DNA from: CAYVBW01 sp964588685
GTDB lineage: Bacteria > Patescibacteriota > Microgenomatia > UBA1400 > PJMF01
Direction: 5' to 3'
NCBI GenBank assembly: GCA_964588685.1
Contig: CAZPQG010000003.1
Span: 1 to 64,000, forward strand
Length of the DNA stretch: 64,000 bases
A model generated the notes under the pieces. The model was not told where the DNA came from. It worked only from the letters and a program-made list of their open reading frames with translations, and searched no databases. The translations under genes were made by a program, and so were the position numbers. Shown piece by piece: positions 1 to 7,693 of this stretch; the first letter of the stretch is position 1, and every line of letters begins with the position of its first letter.

Positions 1-5
1 GTCAC

Positions 6-44
6 ATAAATAAAGAAGCGCCATTCAGCGCTTTCTTTATTTAT
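6..44. terminator. Hairpin at window start, possible bidirectional terminator
   Basis: Arms at 6-21 and 28-44 pair almost perfectly with one bulged base: an AT-rich lower stem and a GCGC/GCGC top around a 6-nt loop. T-rich sequence follows on the plus strand and A-rich sequence precedes it. It could end a transcript coming from left of the window, or the minus-strand transcript of the 216-656 gene. Confidence 0.5.
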
Positions 45-51
45 TTAATTT

Positions 52-200
52 CATGGTTTGTGATGAGAAGACAGTTCCGACCATCAAGCGAACATACCTT
101 AAGAACTCAAAAATATTATGTGAGCCTGAGAAGTACTGGGAGCCAGCAAGGCTGGCGAGCAGTGGAGTCCCCGTGGGGTTAAAAGTTAATCGCTGCCAGC
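52..200 (+). ncRNA. Divergent 5S-rRNA-like sequence
   Basis: Several blocks appear in the order expected for 5S rRNA: GTTCC at 74, CCATC at 81, CGAAC at 89, TTAAG at 99, GTACTG at 133, CCCCGTGGG at 169 and the typical 3' end CGCTGCCAGC at 191-200. Two things do not fit. A roughly 25-nt extra segment containing the hairpin GCCAGC-AAG-GCTGGC (142-156) lies between the GTACTG and CCCCGTGGG blocks. No 5' strand able to pair with GCTGCCAGC is visible upstream; instead GCTGGC at 151-156 could pair with it. It may be a divergent 5S, a decayed copy, or an unrelated structured RNA. No 23S 3' end is visible to the left. Confidence 0.4.
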
Positions 201-215
201 TTTAAAAGTAAAAAA

Positions 216-656
216 TTAATTGTTCTCAACTTCAGGCTGCTCCGGATTTGGAATCAATGTTAATATTTGCAAATTATCACTATCACGACCTCCATCAGTA
301 CAACTCTGTATCCATAATCTTGCTCCTCCATACTCATCTACAGTTTGCACAGCTGGGGCAGTAGTACCAACATGAAAGTGCAAAACTGCAGCCGGACTAT
401 CATCAGCAACAACATTAACAGTCTGCCCATTTGAAAAATGGACAGTCAGTTCTCCAGAAAGAAGATCGACGTTTCCTCCTGGAGTGAGAACAAAATGCCA
501 CTTTCCAGTCTCCCCCTCCTGACAACCAGGGTCAGCCGGACCCTGGCCGTCCCAGTGGACTGTTTCAGTTTTACTACTAGCACTAGCGGTTACCAAAGCC
601 AAAGCCAAAGCCAAAACCAACACAACAACAACCAAAATTAACAATCTCTTCTTCAT
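216..656 (-). CDS. Small secreted or lipoprotein-like protein, unknown function
   Basis: 146 aa. The start is MKKR followed by an uninterrupted hydrophobic stretch (residues about 5-24, VLALALALVTASASS), a clear signal peptide or membrane anchor. The mature part contains two cysteines (in DPGCQEG and IQSCTDGG) that could form a disulfide and looks like a small beta-rich domain; no family is recognised. A good Shine-Dalgarno (GGGGAGGTAG, plus-strand 661-669) lies just before the ATG, which is uncommon in this window and fixes the start. The signal-peptide region is encoded by a GCCAAA-type hexanucleotide repeat near 594-620. The gene stands alone, divergent from the excalibur-domain gene. Confidence 0.75.
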   Translation of the reverse strand: MKKRLLILVVVVLVLALALALVTASASSKTETVHWDGQGPADPGCQEGETGKWHFVLTPGGNVDLLSGELTVHFSNGQTVNVVADDSPAAVLHFHVGTTAPAVQTVDEYGGARLWIQSCTDGGRDSDNLQILTLIPNPEQPEVENN

Positions 657-1155
657 TTTCTACCTCCCCAACTAAATGTTCTTTACCACACTAAAGAAGC
701 GCCGCCTCTCATAAAGGCACACTCAGAGTGCAGTAGAGAACAAATTTTAGCAGTGTATTATCGGCCACTGCTGCAAACCGTTATTGTCTATATACCCTAA
801 TTTCCTTACATAAATATTTGTGCGCTTATAAGAACTTAGAAAAGACAAACCTAAAGACCGCTGTGGTCAGAGTTAATCTTCTCTGTTGTTCCTATAAACG
901 CCGAATTGTTAAAGAGCGATTTATTTCCTCAAAACTTAATAAAAATAAAATAATTTATTGAATTTATAAATTGATAGATTGTTTAATAATTATAACTTAA
1001 AACTATAGGTTTTCAAAATTTTACAAGCCGTTCACGAACCTCAGCTCACACAAAATCACAATCAAAAAACCTAAAAATAATTTTATCCTGGAATTATTCC
1101 TCAAAATTGTTTACTATAAAATTATTACAAAAATAACTATTTATTATTAACTGAC
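657..1155. other. Intergenic region, 499 bases, no gene seen
   Basis: This AT-rich spacer separates divergent genes. It contains the Shine-Dalgarno of the 216-656 gene (661-669), a small hairpin GACC-gctgt-GGTC at 856-868, and an AT-rich stretch with a TATAAA-like hexamer (about 1115-1120) that could serve the gene starting at 1156. No tRNA, convincing small RNA or ORF is visible. Confidence 0.5.
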
Positions 1156-1614
1156 ATGACAAAAACACAATCAAAAACCAAAAAAGACACTAAAGTAAGT
1201 AAATTTTCTAAACTAAGGCGCAGTAAAAAATTTAGATTAGCTTTAATTATACTTTTATTGATTATCGTGGCTGTCCTATTTTTTGTGTGGGAAAAAGCCC
1301 GATTAGTGTTAGCTGGAGCCTTTATCGCTTTAATAGTAGCACTTGGTTTAGAAGCCTCCGGCACTGATTGGGATTTAGGAGAATTATGGCGCACCGGTTC
1401 TTTAGAAGAATCTAGAGTCGAACAAACCGATGACGGCACCTGGCAAATTGGAGACAAACGATGCGATAAAAATCAGTACAATTGCTCAGATTTTGAATAT
1501 CAAGAAGAGGCGCAGGAATTATTTGAATATTGCGGAGGTGTAGACAACGATGTACACGCTTTAGACAGAGATAAAGATGGCACAGCCTGCGAAGCCTTGC
1601 CTTCTTTAAACTAA
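1156..1614 (+). CDS. Membrane-anchored excalibur calcium-binding domain protein
   Basis: 152 aa. A Lys/Arg-rich cytoplasmic head (residues 1-27) is followed by one or two transmembrane segments (about 28-46 and 50-66) and a short acidic linker. The C-terminal domain (about 108-152) has the excalibur layout: Cys-Ser-Asp-Phe, an EEAQELFEYC helix, then LDRDKDGTACEALP, which matches the family's Dx(D/N)xDGxxCE Ca2+-binding loop and conserved cysteines. Excalibur domains occur on surface proteins and some nucleases; no nuclease domain is present here, so the role is unknown beyond probable extracytoplasmic Ca2+ binding. Confidence 0.85.
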   Translation: MTKTQSKTKKDTKVSKFSKLRRSKKFRLALIILLLIIVAVLFFVWEKARLVLAGAFIALIVALGLEASGTDWDLGELWRTGSLEESRVEQTDDGTWQIGDKRCDKNQYNCSDFEYQEEAQELFEYCGGVDNDVHALDRDKDGTACEALPSLN

Positions 1615-1671
1615 AAACTTTGGAATAAAATTAATTAAAAGCTTAAGCAGCCGGCAGCGCCTCAATTTCTA

Positions 1672-2442
1672 TTAAGCTGCTGTCCAACCTCCATCAACTA
1701 AAATTGTCTGGCCGGTAATAAAGCTTGATGCTTCTGATGCCAATAAAATTAAAGCTCCATCTAGTTCTCCTTTTTTACCCCAGCGATTCATCGGACAGCC
1801 GGCTTTAATATAAGCATCTGCATTCGGATCTTTTTCAACATCTACAGTCATTTCAGTCTTAAAAAAGCCGGGACCAATGCCATTGACAGTAATATTATAT
1901 TTTGCCCATTCTGTGGCTAAAGCCCTTGTGAAATTAACCACTCCGGCCTTGGAAGCGTGATAAGCTGACACCGGAAATGCTAAATTTGCTCTAACCCCAA
2001 AAATTGAAGCAATATTGATAATCTTGCCATATTCCTGCTCAATCATTAATTCGCCAAATTTTTGCGAACATAAAAAAACCCCGGTTAAATTTACATCCAA
2101 CGCTTTTTGCCACTCGTCCAGAGTTAATTCTTCAGCTTCGCCCATTCCTGCCACTCCTGCATTGTTGACCAAAATATCAACTTTACCGTATTTTTCTTTA
2201 GTCTGTGCTGCTGCTTTATCAATTTGTTCCGGCTTAGTAACATCACATGAAGCCACTAATACTTCAACTTGATGCTGCTCAATTATATCCTGCTGCACTT
2301 GACGCAGCCTATCTTCACGACGGGCTAAAATAGTTAGATCAGCTCCTTGACGTGCTAAGGCATGAGCCATTTGTACACCTAAACCGCTTGAAGCTCCGGT
2401 CACAACTGCGATTTTATTAGTAAGATCAAAAATATTTGACAT
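1672..2442 (-). CDS. Short-chain dehydrogenase/reductase (SDR, FabG-like)
   Basis: 256 aa, the usual length of a classical SDR. It has the N-terminal dinucleotide-binding motif TGASSGLG (about residues 15-22), the NNAG motif (about 92-95), a catalytic serine in NIASIFG and the YHASK catalytic Tyr/Lys. The C-terminus ITGQTILVDGGW is typical of FabG and gluconate 5-dehydrogenase-like enzymes. Likely an NAD(P)H-dependent oxidoreductase. The substrate cannot be told from sequence: 3-oxoacyl-ACP reductase and sugar-acid dehydrogenase are both possible. It stands alone, convergent with the excalibur gene, with no fatty-acid or sugar-acid genes beside it. Confidence 0.9.
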   Translation of the reverse strand: MSNIFDLTNKIAVVTGASSGLGVQMAHALARQGADLTILARREDRLRQVQQDIIEQHQVEVLVASCDVTKPEQIDKAAAQTKEKYGKVDILVNNAGVAGMGEAEELTLDEWQKALDVNLTGVFLCSQKFGELMIEQEYGKIINIASIFGVRANLAFPVSAYHASKAGVVNFTRALATEWAKYNITVNGIGPGFFKTEMTVDVEKDPNADAYIKAGCPMNRWGKKGELDGALILLASEASSFITGQTILVDGGWTAA

Positions 2443-2667
2443 TTTTGGGCAGATAGTTAATAGTTTTAAGTAAATTTATCTTATTTTAATTGTTATGTAG
2501 TATATTTATCTAATTAGATAGTTTTTAAAGAAAAATGATAAAGAAAATCAATTAGCAAAAACTCTCTTTCCTCTCTTTTAAAGATGACATGATTTTTAAA
2601 AAAAATCAAGCTTAAGTTCTCAAGTTTAATGCCGCTTGAGTAAATTTTCACAAATTAGGGAGCCCGT

Positions 2668-3141
2668 TTAATTTTTACAACTAGCTTTAATTTCTTGAAT
2701 TGCTTTAAGGTTTGCTTGCTGCAACCAAACCGCTAACTTGTTAGTATTATTTTCTAAAAAAGCCTGCTGCTCTAAAGCGTCAGCAATTTCCAGAATTTGT
2801 TTTTGAGTAAAAAGTTTTGAGAAATGGTATAAATAAAACCTTTCTGCTTTTACAGCCGAAAGGTGAAAGCAAATAGGCAAATGCTGAAGTGGTTTAGTGT
2901 GAAAATGGCCGGGTTGATCATGTAATAAACAGCAGCCCCAGTGATAAACGTAAGCCGCAGCTATAAGTTGTTGAGCTGTCTTTATATTCACTTTTTCTTG
3001 ATTAATAATCTTTTCTAACTCCTGAATCATAATGCTGGTATGCTCTTTGTACAAATGGCCATGCTGCCGGCTTATCAAATCTTGATAAACAAGCTGTTTA
3101 ATTTTTTGTTGAACACAATGAGGCAAATAGTTTTGAAGCAT
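2668..3141 (-). CDS. Hypothetical His-rich helical protein, possibly HD-domain-like
   Basis: 157 aa, predominantly helical, no signal peptide. Spaced histidines resemble an HD-type metal site: RQHGHLYKEH near residue 25-34, AAYVYHWGC and LLHDQPGH in the middle, and HLSAVKAE further on. The LLHD block is the best match to HD phosphohydrolases, but the helix-by-helix pattern is not convincing, so this remains a hint. It lies 39 nt downstream of rdgB on the same strand and may be co-transcribed with it. Confidence 0.6.
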   Translation of the reverse strand: MLQNYLPHCVQQKIKQLVYQDLISRQHGHLYKEHTSIMIQELEKIINQEKVNIKTAQQLIAAAYVYHWGCCLLHDQPGHFHTKPLQHLPICFHLSAVKAERFYLYHFSKLFTQKQILEIADALEQQAFLENNTNKLAVWLQQANLKAIQEIKASCKN

Positions 3142-3180
3142 GTCAAATTCTGCTTTAATAAAAATCGAAGCAATAAAAAT

Positions 3181-3786
3181 TTAGCTATTCTGTAAATATT
3201 TTTTAAGTTTATTCAAAGCTAATCTACGATGGCTAAGCTTATTTTTAACATTCAATCCTAATTGAGCAAAAGTTTTTTTATAACCCTGAGGAATGAAAAT
3301 AGGGTCGTAACCAAATCCGGCACTACCGGTCGACTTTTTTGCCAGCTTGCCTTTAATTTTTCCGGAGAAAAACCGCGGTTCATTGCTTTCCGGCTGCAGT
3401 AAACAAATAACAGATACAAACTCTGCTGACCGATCCTGCTTATCAGCCATTTTCATCAGTAATGCCTGATTCCGTTTGCTATCTAAACCCGCCAGCCAAC
3501 GTTTAGATTTAACTCCCGGAAAATTATCTAAGATTTTAACTTGCAAACCAGAATCTTCAGCTATTGTCATTACGTTTGATTTTTGGGCAAAAGGCTTAGC
3601 TTTAAGTAAAGCGTTTTCGGCAAAAGTAATACCGGTTTCAGGTACATCCAAATCCGTTAAAATAGATAAATTAGGATTGGTTTTTACTAAATCTTGAGGA
3701 GAAATTAATTGCAGCGGTAAATCTTGTAAAATTTTTTTAATTTCTTTATATTTACCCTTATTTTGAGTTGCTATCAACAGTTTCAT
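3181..3786 (-). CDS. rdgB: XTP/dITP diphosphatase (non-canonical purine NTP pyrophosphatase)
   Basis: 201 aa, normal for the Ham1/RdgB family, which hydrolyses XTP, ITP and dITP to monophosphates and keeps deaminated purines out of nucleic acids. The N-terminus MKLLIATQNKGKYKEIKKIL matches the family's substrate-binding (T/S)xNxxK motif. EDSGLQV is the metal-binding acidic motif, and GFGYDPIFIP followed by LSHRRLAL near the C-terminus complete the signature. A deaminated-base nuclease candidate (EndoQ-like) lies elsewhere in the window, so pool sanitation and DNA repair of the same lesions are both represented. Confidence 0.95.
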   Translation of the reverse strand: MKLLIATQNKGKYKEIKKILQDLPLQLISPQDLVKTNPNLSILTDLDVPETGITFAENALLKAKPFAQKSNVMTIAEDSGLQVKILDNFPGVKSKRWLAGLDSKRNQALLMKMADKQDRSAEFVSVICLLQPESNEPRFFSGKIKGKLAKKSTGSAGFGYDPIFIPQGYKKTFAQLGLNVKNKLSHRRLALNKLKKYLQNS

Positions 3787-3909
3787 ACGTCAATTAATGA
3801 TCACTAAATTAAACATAAGAAGTAGTTTGAGATAGATGTAAATAAATTTGTTCAGACCAATTTAAATCAATTAGAAAGCTGCCGCTTTTGTTAAACAAAG
3901 TCGATATTG

Positions 3910-4194
3910 TTAATCCATTTTGCCTAACAAACCACCCAAGCCTCCACTCATGGACTGCATTTTTTTAGCTGCCAGCTGCTGAGATTTGTTAATAGCTTTA
4001 TTCAAAACCTGAACTGCATCTTCGCTGCTTACTCCCTGCACGGAAAAATGTTTTATCTTTTGGTCGCCGCCAATAATAACAACAATGTCGCCCTGCTCTA
4101 CTCTAATTTCTTCTTTTGACAGCTCCTCCTGCATTTTCTTAGCTTGCTTTCTTAATTTATTAAGCTTGCCTATTTGTTGTAATGGTTTTGCCAT
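3910..4194 (-). CDS. ybaB: YbaB/EbfC nucleoid-associated protein
   Basis: 94 aa, typical for this small DNA-binding dimer. The N-terminal helix KLRKQAKKMQEELSKEEI is followed by a short beta region (VVIIGGDQKIKHFSV) and a C-terminal helix ending in a Met/Gly-rich tail, the family pattern. It lies downstream of dnaX on the same strand, the conserved bacterial dnaX-ybaB order; recR, which usually follows, is absent here. Confidence 0.9.
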   Translation of the reverse strand: MAKPLQQIGKLNKLRKQAKKMQEELSKEEIRVEQGDIVVIIGGDQKIKHFSVQGVSSEDAVQVLNKAINKSQQLAAKKMQSMSGGLGGLLGKMD

Positions 4195-4358
4195 GAGAAT
4201 GATTAAAATGATTAATAATAGGTATTAATTTTCTGTAACGCCAAATAATTGAATTTTCAATTATTAGTAATAAATTATGTTTAATAATTATAGTGGCTAA
4301 TTAATAATTAGTAAATCTTAAATTGAAGCTGATGCTGCTTCTAATTTTATCAAGCCAA

Positions 4359-6023
4359 TCATAGCAGCGCTTCTTCAGCTAAATCAACTAACGTTTCTGT
4401 TTTAGCCGGCACATCAACTAAGTCAGGCTCAATCTTTGGTTCAGTCAATACAAATTTAAATCTAACTTTATCACCGACAATTTTTTGGCCGCAATTTTCT
4501 ATAATATTTTTAAATTTAGGCTGGTTTAACTGCTCTTGATGGAAACGATAATAAACCATAATTTTAGTCACGCCGTTGGCGCTTGACTTCGGTTTGCTGG
4601 ACCGCAGCAAGGCTGCCAAAGTGGAATTATTTTTTTCAACCACTTGCAAAAAATCGTCCCAGCGATCACATAAAGATTGGCTGAGAGACTGACTCTGAGC
4701 TTGATATTCAGGAGTCGCAATTGATTCAGTCTTGACAGCAGCAGACTGTTTGTTTTTACCGTCATTGGCGCTAATGTCGAGGCTATCTGTCTTTTTAATT
4801 TTAGTCTTAATTTTCACCTGCTTAGTTTGTGAATGCTTAACTTGATCGCGGGAATTGGCTTTATCTTTTTTATTTTTAGTTAAATTTTTAGCCTTTTTTT
4901 TACTTTTATTTCTAGTTTTATTTGAATTTGAATCTGAGCTGTCAGAGCCTGTTTTAGATTTAGTGATTAGCAGCAGTAACCTTAACTCCAACGGTAAAAA
5001 ATTAATGGGTGAGTTTTGATTAAGATCGATAGCACTGAGCTGATTCAGCAAAAACAAACTCACTTCTTTGCTCAATTGCGGCTCTTTGTCTACAGCACCA
5101 ATAGCTGCCAGTAAATCTTGGTGTAAATAATTAAACAGGGTTTGGTAAAAATATTCTTGATCAAAATTTCGCTGGCGAAGTTCATCAAAAAACTGACTGA
5201 TGCTAGCCTCATCTTTAACTAGAATTAATTCAACCAACTTTTTAACTTCTACTAAAGCAGAACCGCCAATCAAGTTATCTATTGCTTGTAAAGTAATTTC
5301 TTCATTTTGAGCCGCAATCTCAGCCAATTTAACAGCATCACGAAAACTACCGTCTGAGCGGAGAGCTATTTCTTCCAAAGCTTCAGCTTCATAATCAATT
5401 TTCTCTTGTTTTAAAATTTTCTTCAGCCTGCTGACCAACTCTTTGATGTTAGCTTTGCGAAAGCTGACTAAATTACAGCGAGAGACAATAGTGGCCGGCA
5501 CTTTATGTAATTCAGTGGTAGCCAATATAAAAATAACGTGAGCCGGCGGCTCTTCTAAAATCTTTAATAAAGCATTAAAAGCTTCGTTGGTTAACATATG
5601 AACTTCATCCAGAATATAAACTGACATGATCCCTTCCTGCGGCTGCATATAAATTCTTTCTTTCAATTGTCGGATATGATCAATGCCGCGATGACTGGCA
5701 GCATCTATTTCCTGCACTACGTAAGATTGACCCTTAAAAACTTGTTGAGAAAATTCTGAATCAGGATCAGGTTCTTGCAGACTTAAAGCAGCATCATTTT
5801 TTTTCTCAAAAAATAAAGCTTGTACAGCTTTGCGATTGGCAGGATCATTGAGCATGGCGCCGATAATTCTGGAGGCAGATGTTTTGCCTGTGCCTTTAGG
5901 GCCGGAAAAAAGCAAAGTTTGAGGGAATTGACCATGTTCCATTAATTGCAAAAAGTGCTGACGTACATCTGTTAAATCAAGATCTGCTATTTGGCGCGGT
6001 CTATATTTAAGAAACCAAGACAT
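4359..6023 (-). CDS. dnaX: DNA polymerase III subunit gamma/tau
   Basis: 554 aa. Clamp-loader ATPase: Walker A GPKGTGKT (residues 41-48), Walker B YILDEVHML, sensor 1 ATTELHKVPATI and the arginine-finger motif SRC. The four-cysteine zinc module normally found just after Walker A is missing; the same position (about 55-105) holds an acidic and hydrophobic insert without the Cys4 pattern. Domain III ends near residue 355 and is followed by a Lys/Ser/Asn-rich low-complexity linker (about 360-425) and a C-terminal tau-like domain. It drives clamp loading at the replication fork. It sits upstream of ybaB. The start MSWFLKYRPR matches the family N-terminus. Confidence 0.95.
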   Translation of the reverse strand: MSWFLKYRPRQIADLDLTDVRQHFLQLMEHGQFPQTLLFSGPKGTGKTSASRIIGAMLNDPANRKAVQALFFEKKNDAALSLQEPDPDSEFSQQVFKGQSYVVQEIDAASHRGIDHIRQLKERIYMQPQEGIMSVYILDEVHMLTNEAFNALLKILEEPPAHVIFILATTELHKVPATIVSRCNLVSFRKANIKELVSRLKKILKQEKIDYEAEALEEIALRSDGSFRDAVKLAEIAAQNEEITLQAIDNLIGGSALVEVKKLVELILVKDEASISQFFDELRQRNFDQEYFYQTLFNYLHQDLLAAIGAVDKEPQLSKEVSLFLLNQLSAIDLNQNSPINFLPLELRLLLLITKSKTGSDSSDSNSNKTRNKSKKKAKNLTKNKKDKANSRDQVKHSQTKQVKIKTKIKKTDSLDISANDGKNKQSAAVKTESIATPEYQAQSQSLSQSLCDRWDDFLQVVEKNNSTLAALLRSSKPKSSANGVTKIMVYYRFHQEQLNQPKFKNIIENCGQKIVGDKVRFKFVLTEPKIEPDLVDVPAKTETLVDLAEEALL

Positions 6024-6115
6024 AATCGTGTTAAATAATTATGGAAATTAATAATTTTTATTAAAACAGCTTAATCTACGGCAGCTAAAGCAGTAAATTA
6101 TTCTTCAGCAGTAAA

Positions 6116-6508
6116 TCATTCATCGTGGTGATAACCCAACAAATGCATTAAACCATGTTCTAAATAAAAGCATAACTGTTCATCAACCATTTTGCCATAT
6201 CGTTTGGCTTTAGCTACTGCTTCGGGAAAGCTGATAACCACTTCTCCTAAATGAGTCAAGGCTTCTTCCGGGGCAGGAAACTGATCGCTTTGTCCGTGTT
6301 TTAACTGCGGAAATGATAAAACATCAGTGTCGCCCTCATGATCCAAATATTTTTCATTGAGCTGTTTAATTTTTCTGGAACCAACTACTGACACGTCACA
6401 TTGCACATCATTCATATTGTGTTTTTTTAAAATTTTTTTGGCATGTTTCCGCAGCTTGTCACGGTCAACACTGTAGCGCGAACTGATGAAAAAATTAATT
6501 TTTATCAT
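6116..6508 (-). CDS. ybeY: Endoribonuclease / rRNA maturation factor YbeY
   Basis: 130 aa. The C-terminal zinc motif HGLMHLLGYHHDE matches the YbeY signature HGxLHLxGYDH, and the preceding LGEVVISFPEA and DTDVLSFPQ blocks are also family-typical. YbeY is a metal-dependent RNase involved in 16S 3'-end maturation and ribosome quality control. The protein stops directly after the metal motif, so the usual C-terminal tail of some 20-30 residues is missing. It follows the 83-aa orphan gene by 5 nt. Confidence 0.92.
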   Translation of the reverse strand: MIKINFFISSRYSVDRDKLRKHAKKILKKHNMNDVQCDVSVVGSRKIKQLNEKYLDHEGDTDVLSFPQLKHGQSDQFPAPEEALTHLGEVVISFPEAVAKAKRYGKMVDEQLCFYLEHGLMHLLGYHHDE

Positions 6509-6513
6509 ACCTT

Positions 6514-6765
6514 TTAAGCCTTCTTTTTAAGACTTAAGCTTTTATTAAGTTGTTCTAATTGCTGAGGATCTTGATCAGACAACCAATGAGCAAACTCTGC
6601 CGGCCGAGAAGCAGCAAATTTTTGTAATATTTTTTTAGCTTCCTGGTCGCCGACAGCCTGACAAAGTGCTTTGATTTTTTTCAAACACAATACAGCATCC
6701 TGCGGCTCAGTGGATCCGGATTTAGGGTTTGAAGCAAAATCTTGCTGCATATATTGTTTATACAA
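6514..6765 (-). CDS. Small helical protein, unknown function
   Basis: 83 aa, hydrophilic, no membrane segment. The middle part (LKKIKALCQAVGDQEAKKILQKFAASRPAEF) looks like a pair of amphipathic helices; no family is recognised. Its start overlaps the end of the 310-aa gene by 8 nt and its stop lies 5 nt before ybeY, so it is embedded in a gltX-orphan-orphan-ybeY run and is probably translated by coupling. That position makes a spurious ORF unlikely, but no function can be assigned. Confidence 0.65.
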   Translation of the reverse strand: MYKQYMQQDFASNPKSGSTEPQDAVLCLKKIKALCQAVGDQEAKKILQKFAASRPAEFAHWLSDQDPQQLEQLNKSLSLKKKA

Positions 6766-7690
6766 TTTTATTTTTTAATGTGTCTAAATCAATTAGCCCT
6801 AATGGCACTTCATCTTTAGGGTCATCAATAAATAATAACATCACTCTGCCTTTAGCTGCCGGACTCCAAATTTTACCCTGCCTGATTACTTCAGGCGAAC
6901 CGCCAAATTGTTGTTTCACCCACATTGAAGGGCCGGCATTTGCCACTACTCCCACTATTGCCAACCTTTCAGCCGGATTCACCACCAGCATTTTACGCAG
7001 TTTATACCAAGATTTAAGCTCACTGCAGCGTTGATGCCATTCAGGTAAATAAAAAAGCTGAACCGATAAATAATACTCCTCTTGTGTGATGGCTTTTTCC
7101 GTCAATTCACCTTCCTGCATAAACCAGCCAAAAAAGCTTCTGCCTTTGGCCAACCCTGCTTCTTGGAATGATGCGTGATCAGTTAATGCATCGTTCGGAT
7201 GCCTTTTCAAATGTTGCTGCCCGCCCATGACGCCAATGCTGTGATTGAGTCGATTTTCCTCCAATTCAAAAGTTACCTCAAACCCCAGCATGTCAGACAA
7301 CTGCTGTTCTAAATACAATTCATCCTCTGTGGGTAAATGGCCTGCTTCTACATTGACATACCGCACCATTTTTTGCAAGATTTCTTCCAACTCTCGCTTG
7401 GAAATTTCTGCAATAAGCTTTTTTTGTTTAGCGCGATCTAAAGCTTCAATATTTTTTTTAACTTGAGCTTCAACCGGCTGGCTGACAATCAATTGAGCTG
7501 CCAAAGCAGCAGCATCTTGTAATCGCCCTACAAATTCTTTTAATTTTTCGTCGCTGCTAAAATTCTCCTGCAGCCACTGACAAGTAGTCTCAAAATCTTT
7601 ACCCAAATACTGTTCAATTTTATAGTGCCATTGCTCCAACTCTTGACTAGAGTCAGTTGTGTCTGTGGTAGGGGCAGTAGTTGAAGCCAT
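6758..7690 (-). CDS. Conserved-looking hypothetical protein with C-terminal GGSPEV domain
   Basis: 310 aa, soluble. A helical, charged N-terminal half (residues 1-130) precedes a mixed domain. Its C-terminal part reads VVANAGPSMWVKQQFGGSP, then a hydrophobic strand, then VPLGLIDLD. The AGPSMW...FGGSPEV block looks like a conserved site, but I cannot place it in a family with confidence. It starts 3 nt after the gltX stop and overlaps the next gene by 8 nt, so it is part of a tightly coupled operon with gltX and ybeY, which suggests a housekeeping role. Confidence 0.75.
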   Translation of the reverse strand: MASTTAPTTDTTDSSQELEQWHYKIEQYLGKDFETTCQWLQENFSSDEKLKEFVGRLQDAAALAAQLIVSQPVEAQVKKNIEALDRAKQKKLIAEISKRELEEILQKMVRYVNVEAGHLPTEDELYLEQQLSDMLGFEVTFELEENRLNHSIGVMGGQQHLKRHPNDALTDHASFQEAGLAKGRSFFGWFMQEGELTEKAITQEEYYLSVQLFYLPEWHQRCSELKSWYKLRKMLVVNPAERLAIVGVVANAGPSMWVKQQFGGSPEVIRQGKIWSPAAKGRVMLLFIDDPKDEVPLGLIDLDTLKNKIV

Positions 7691-7693
7691 AAA

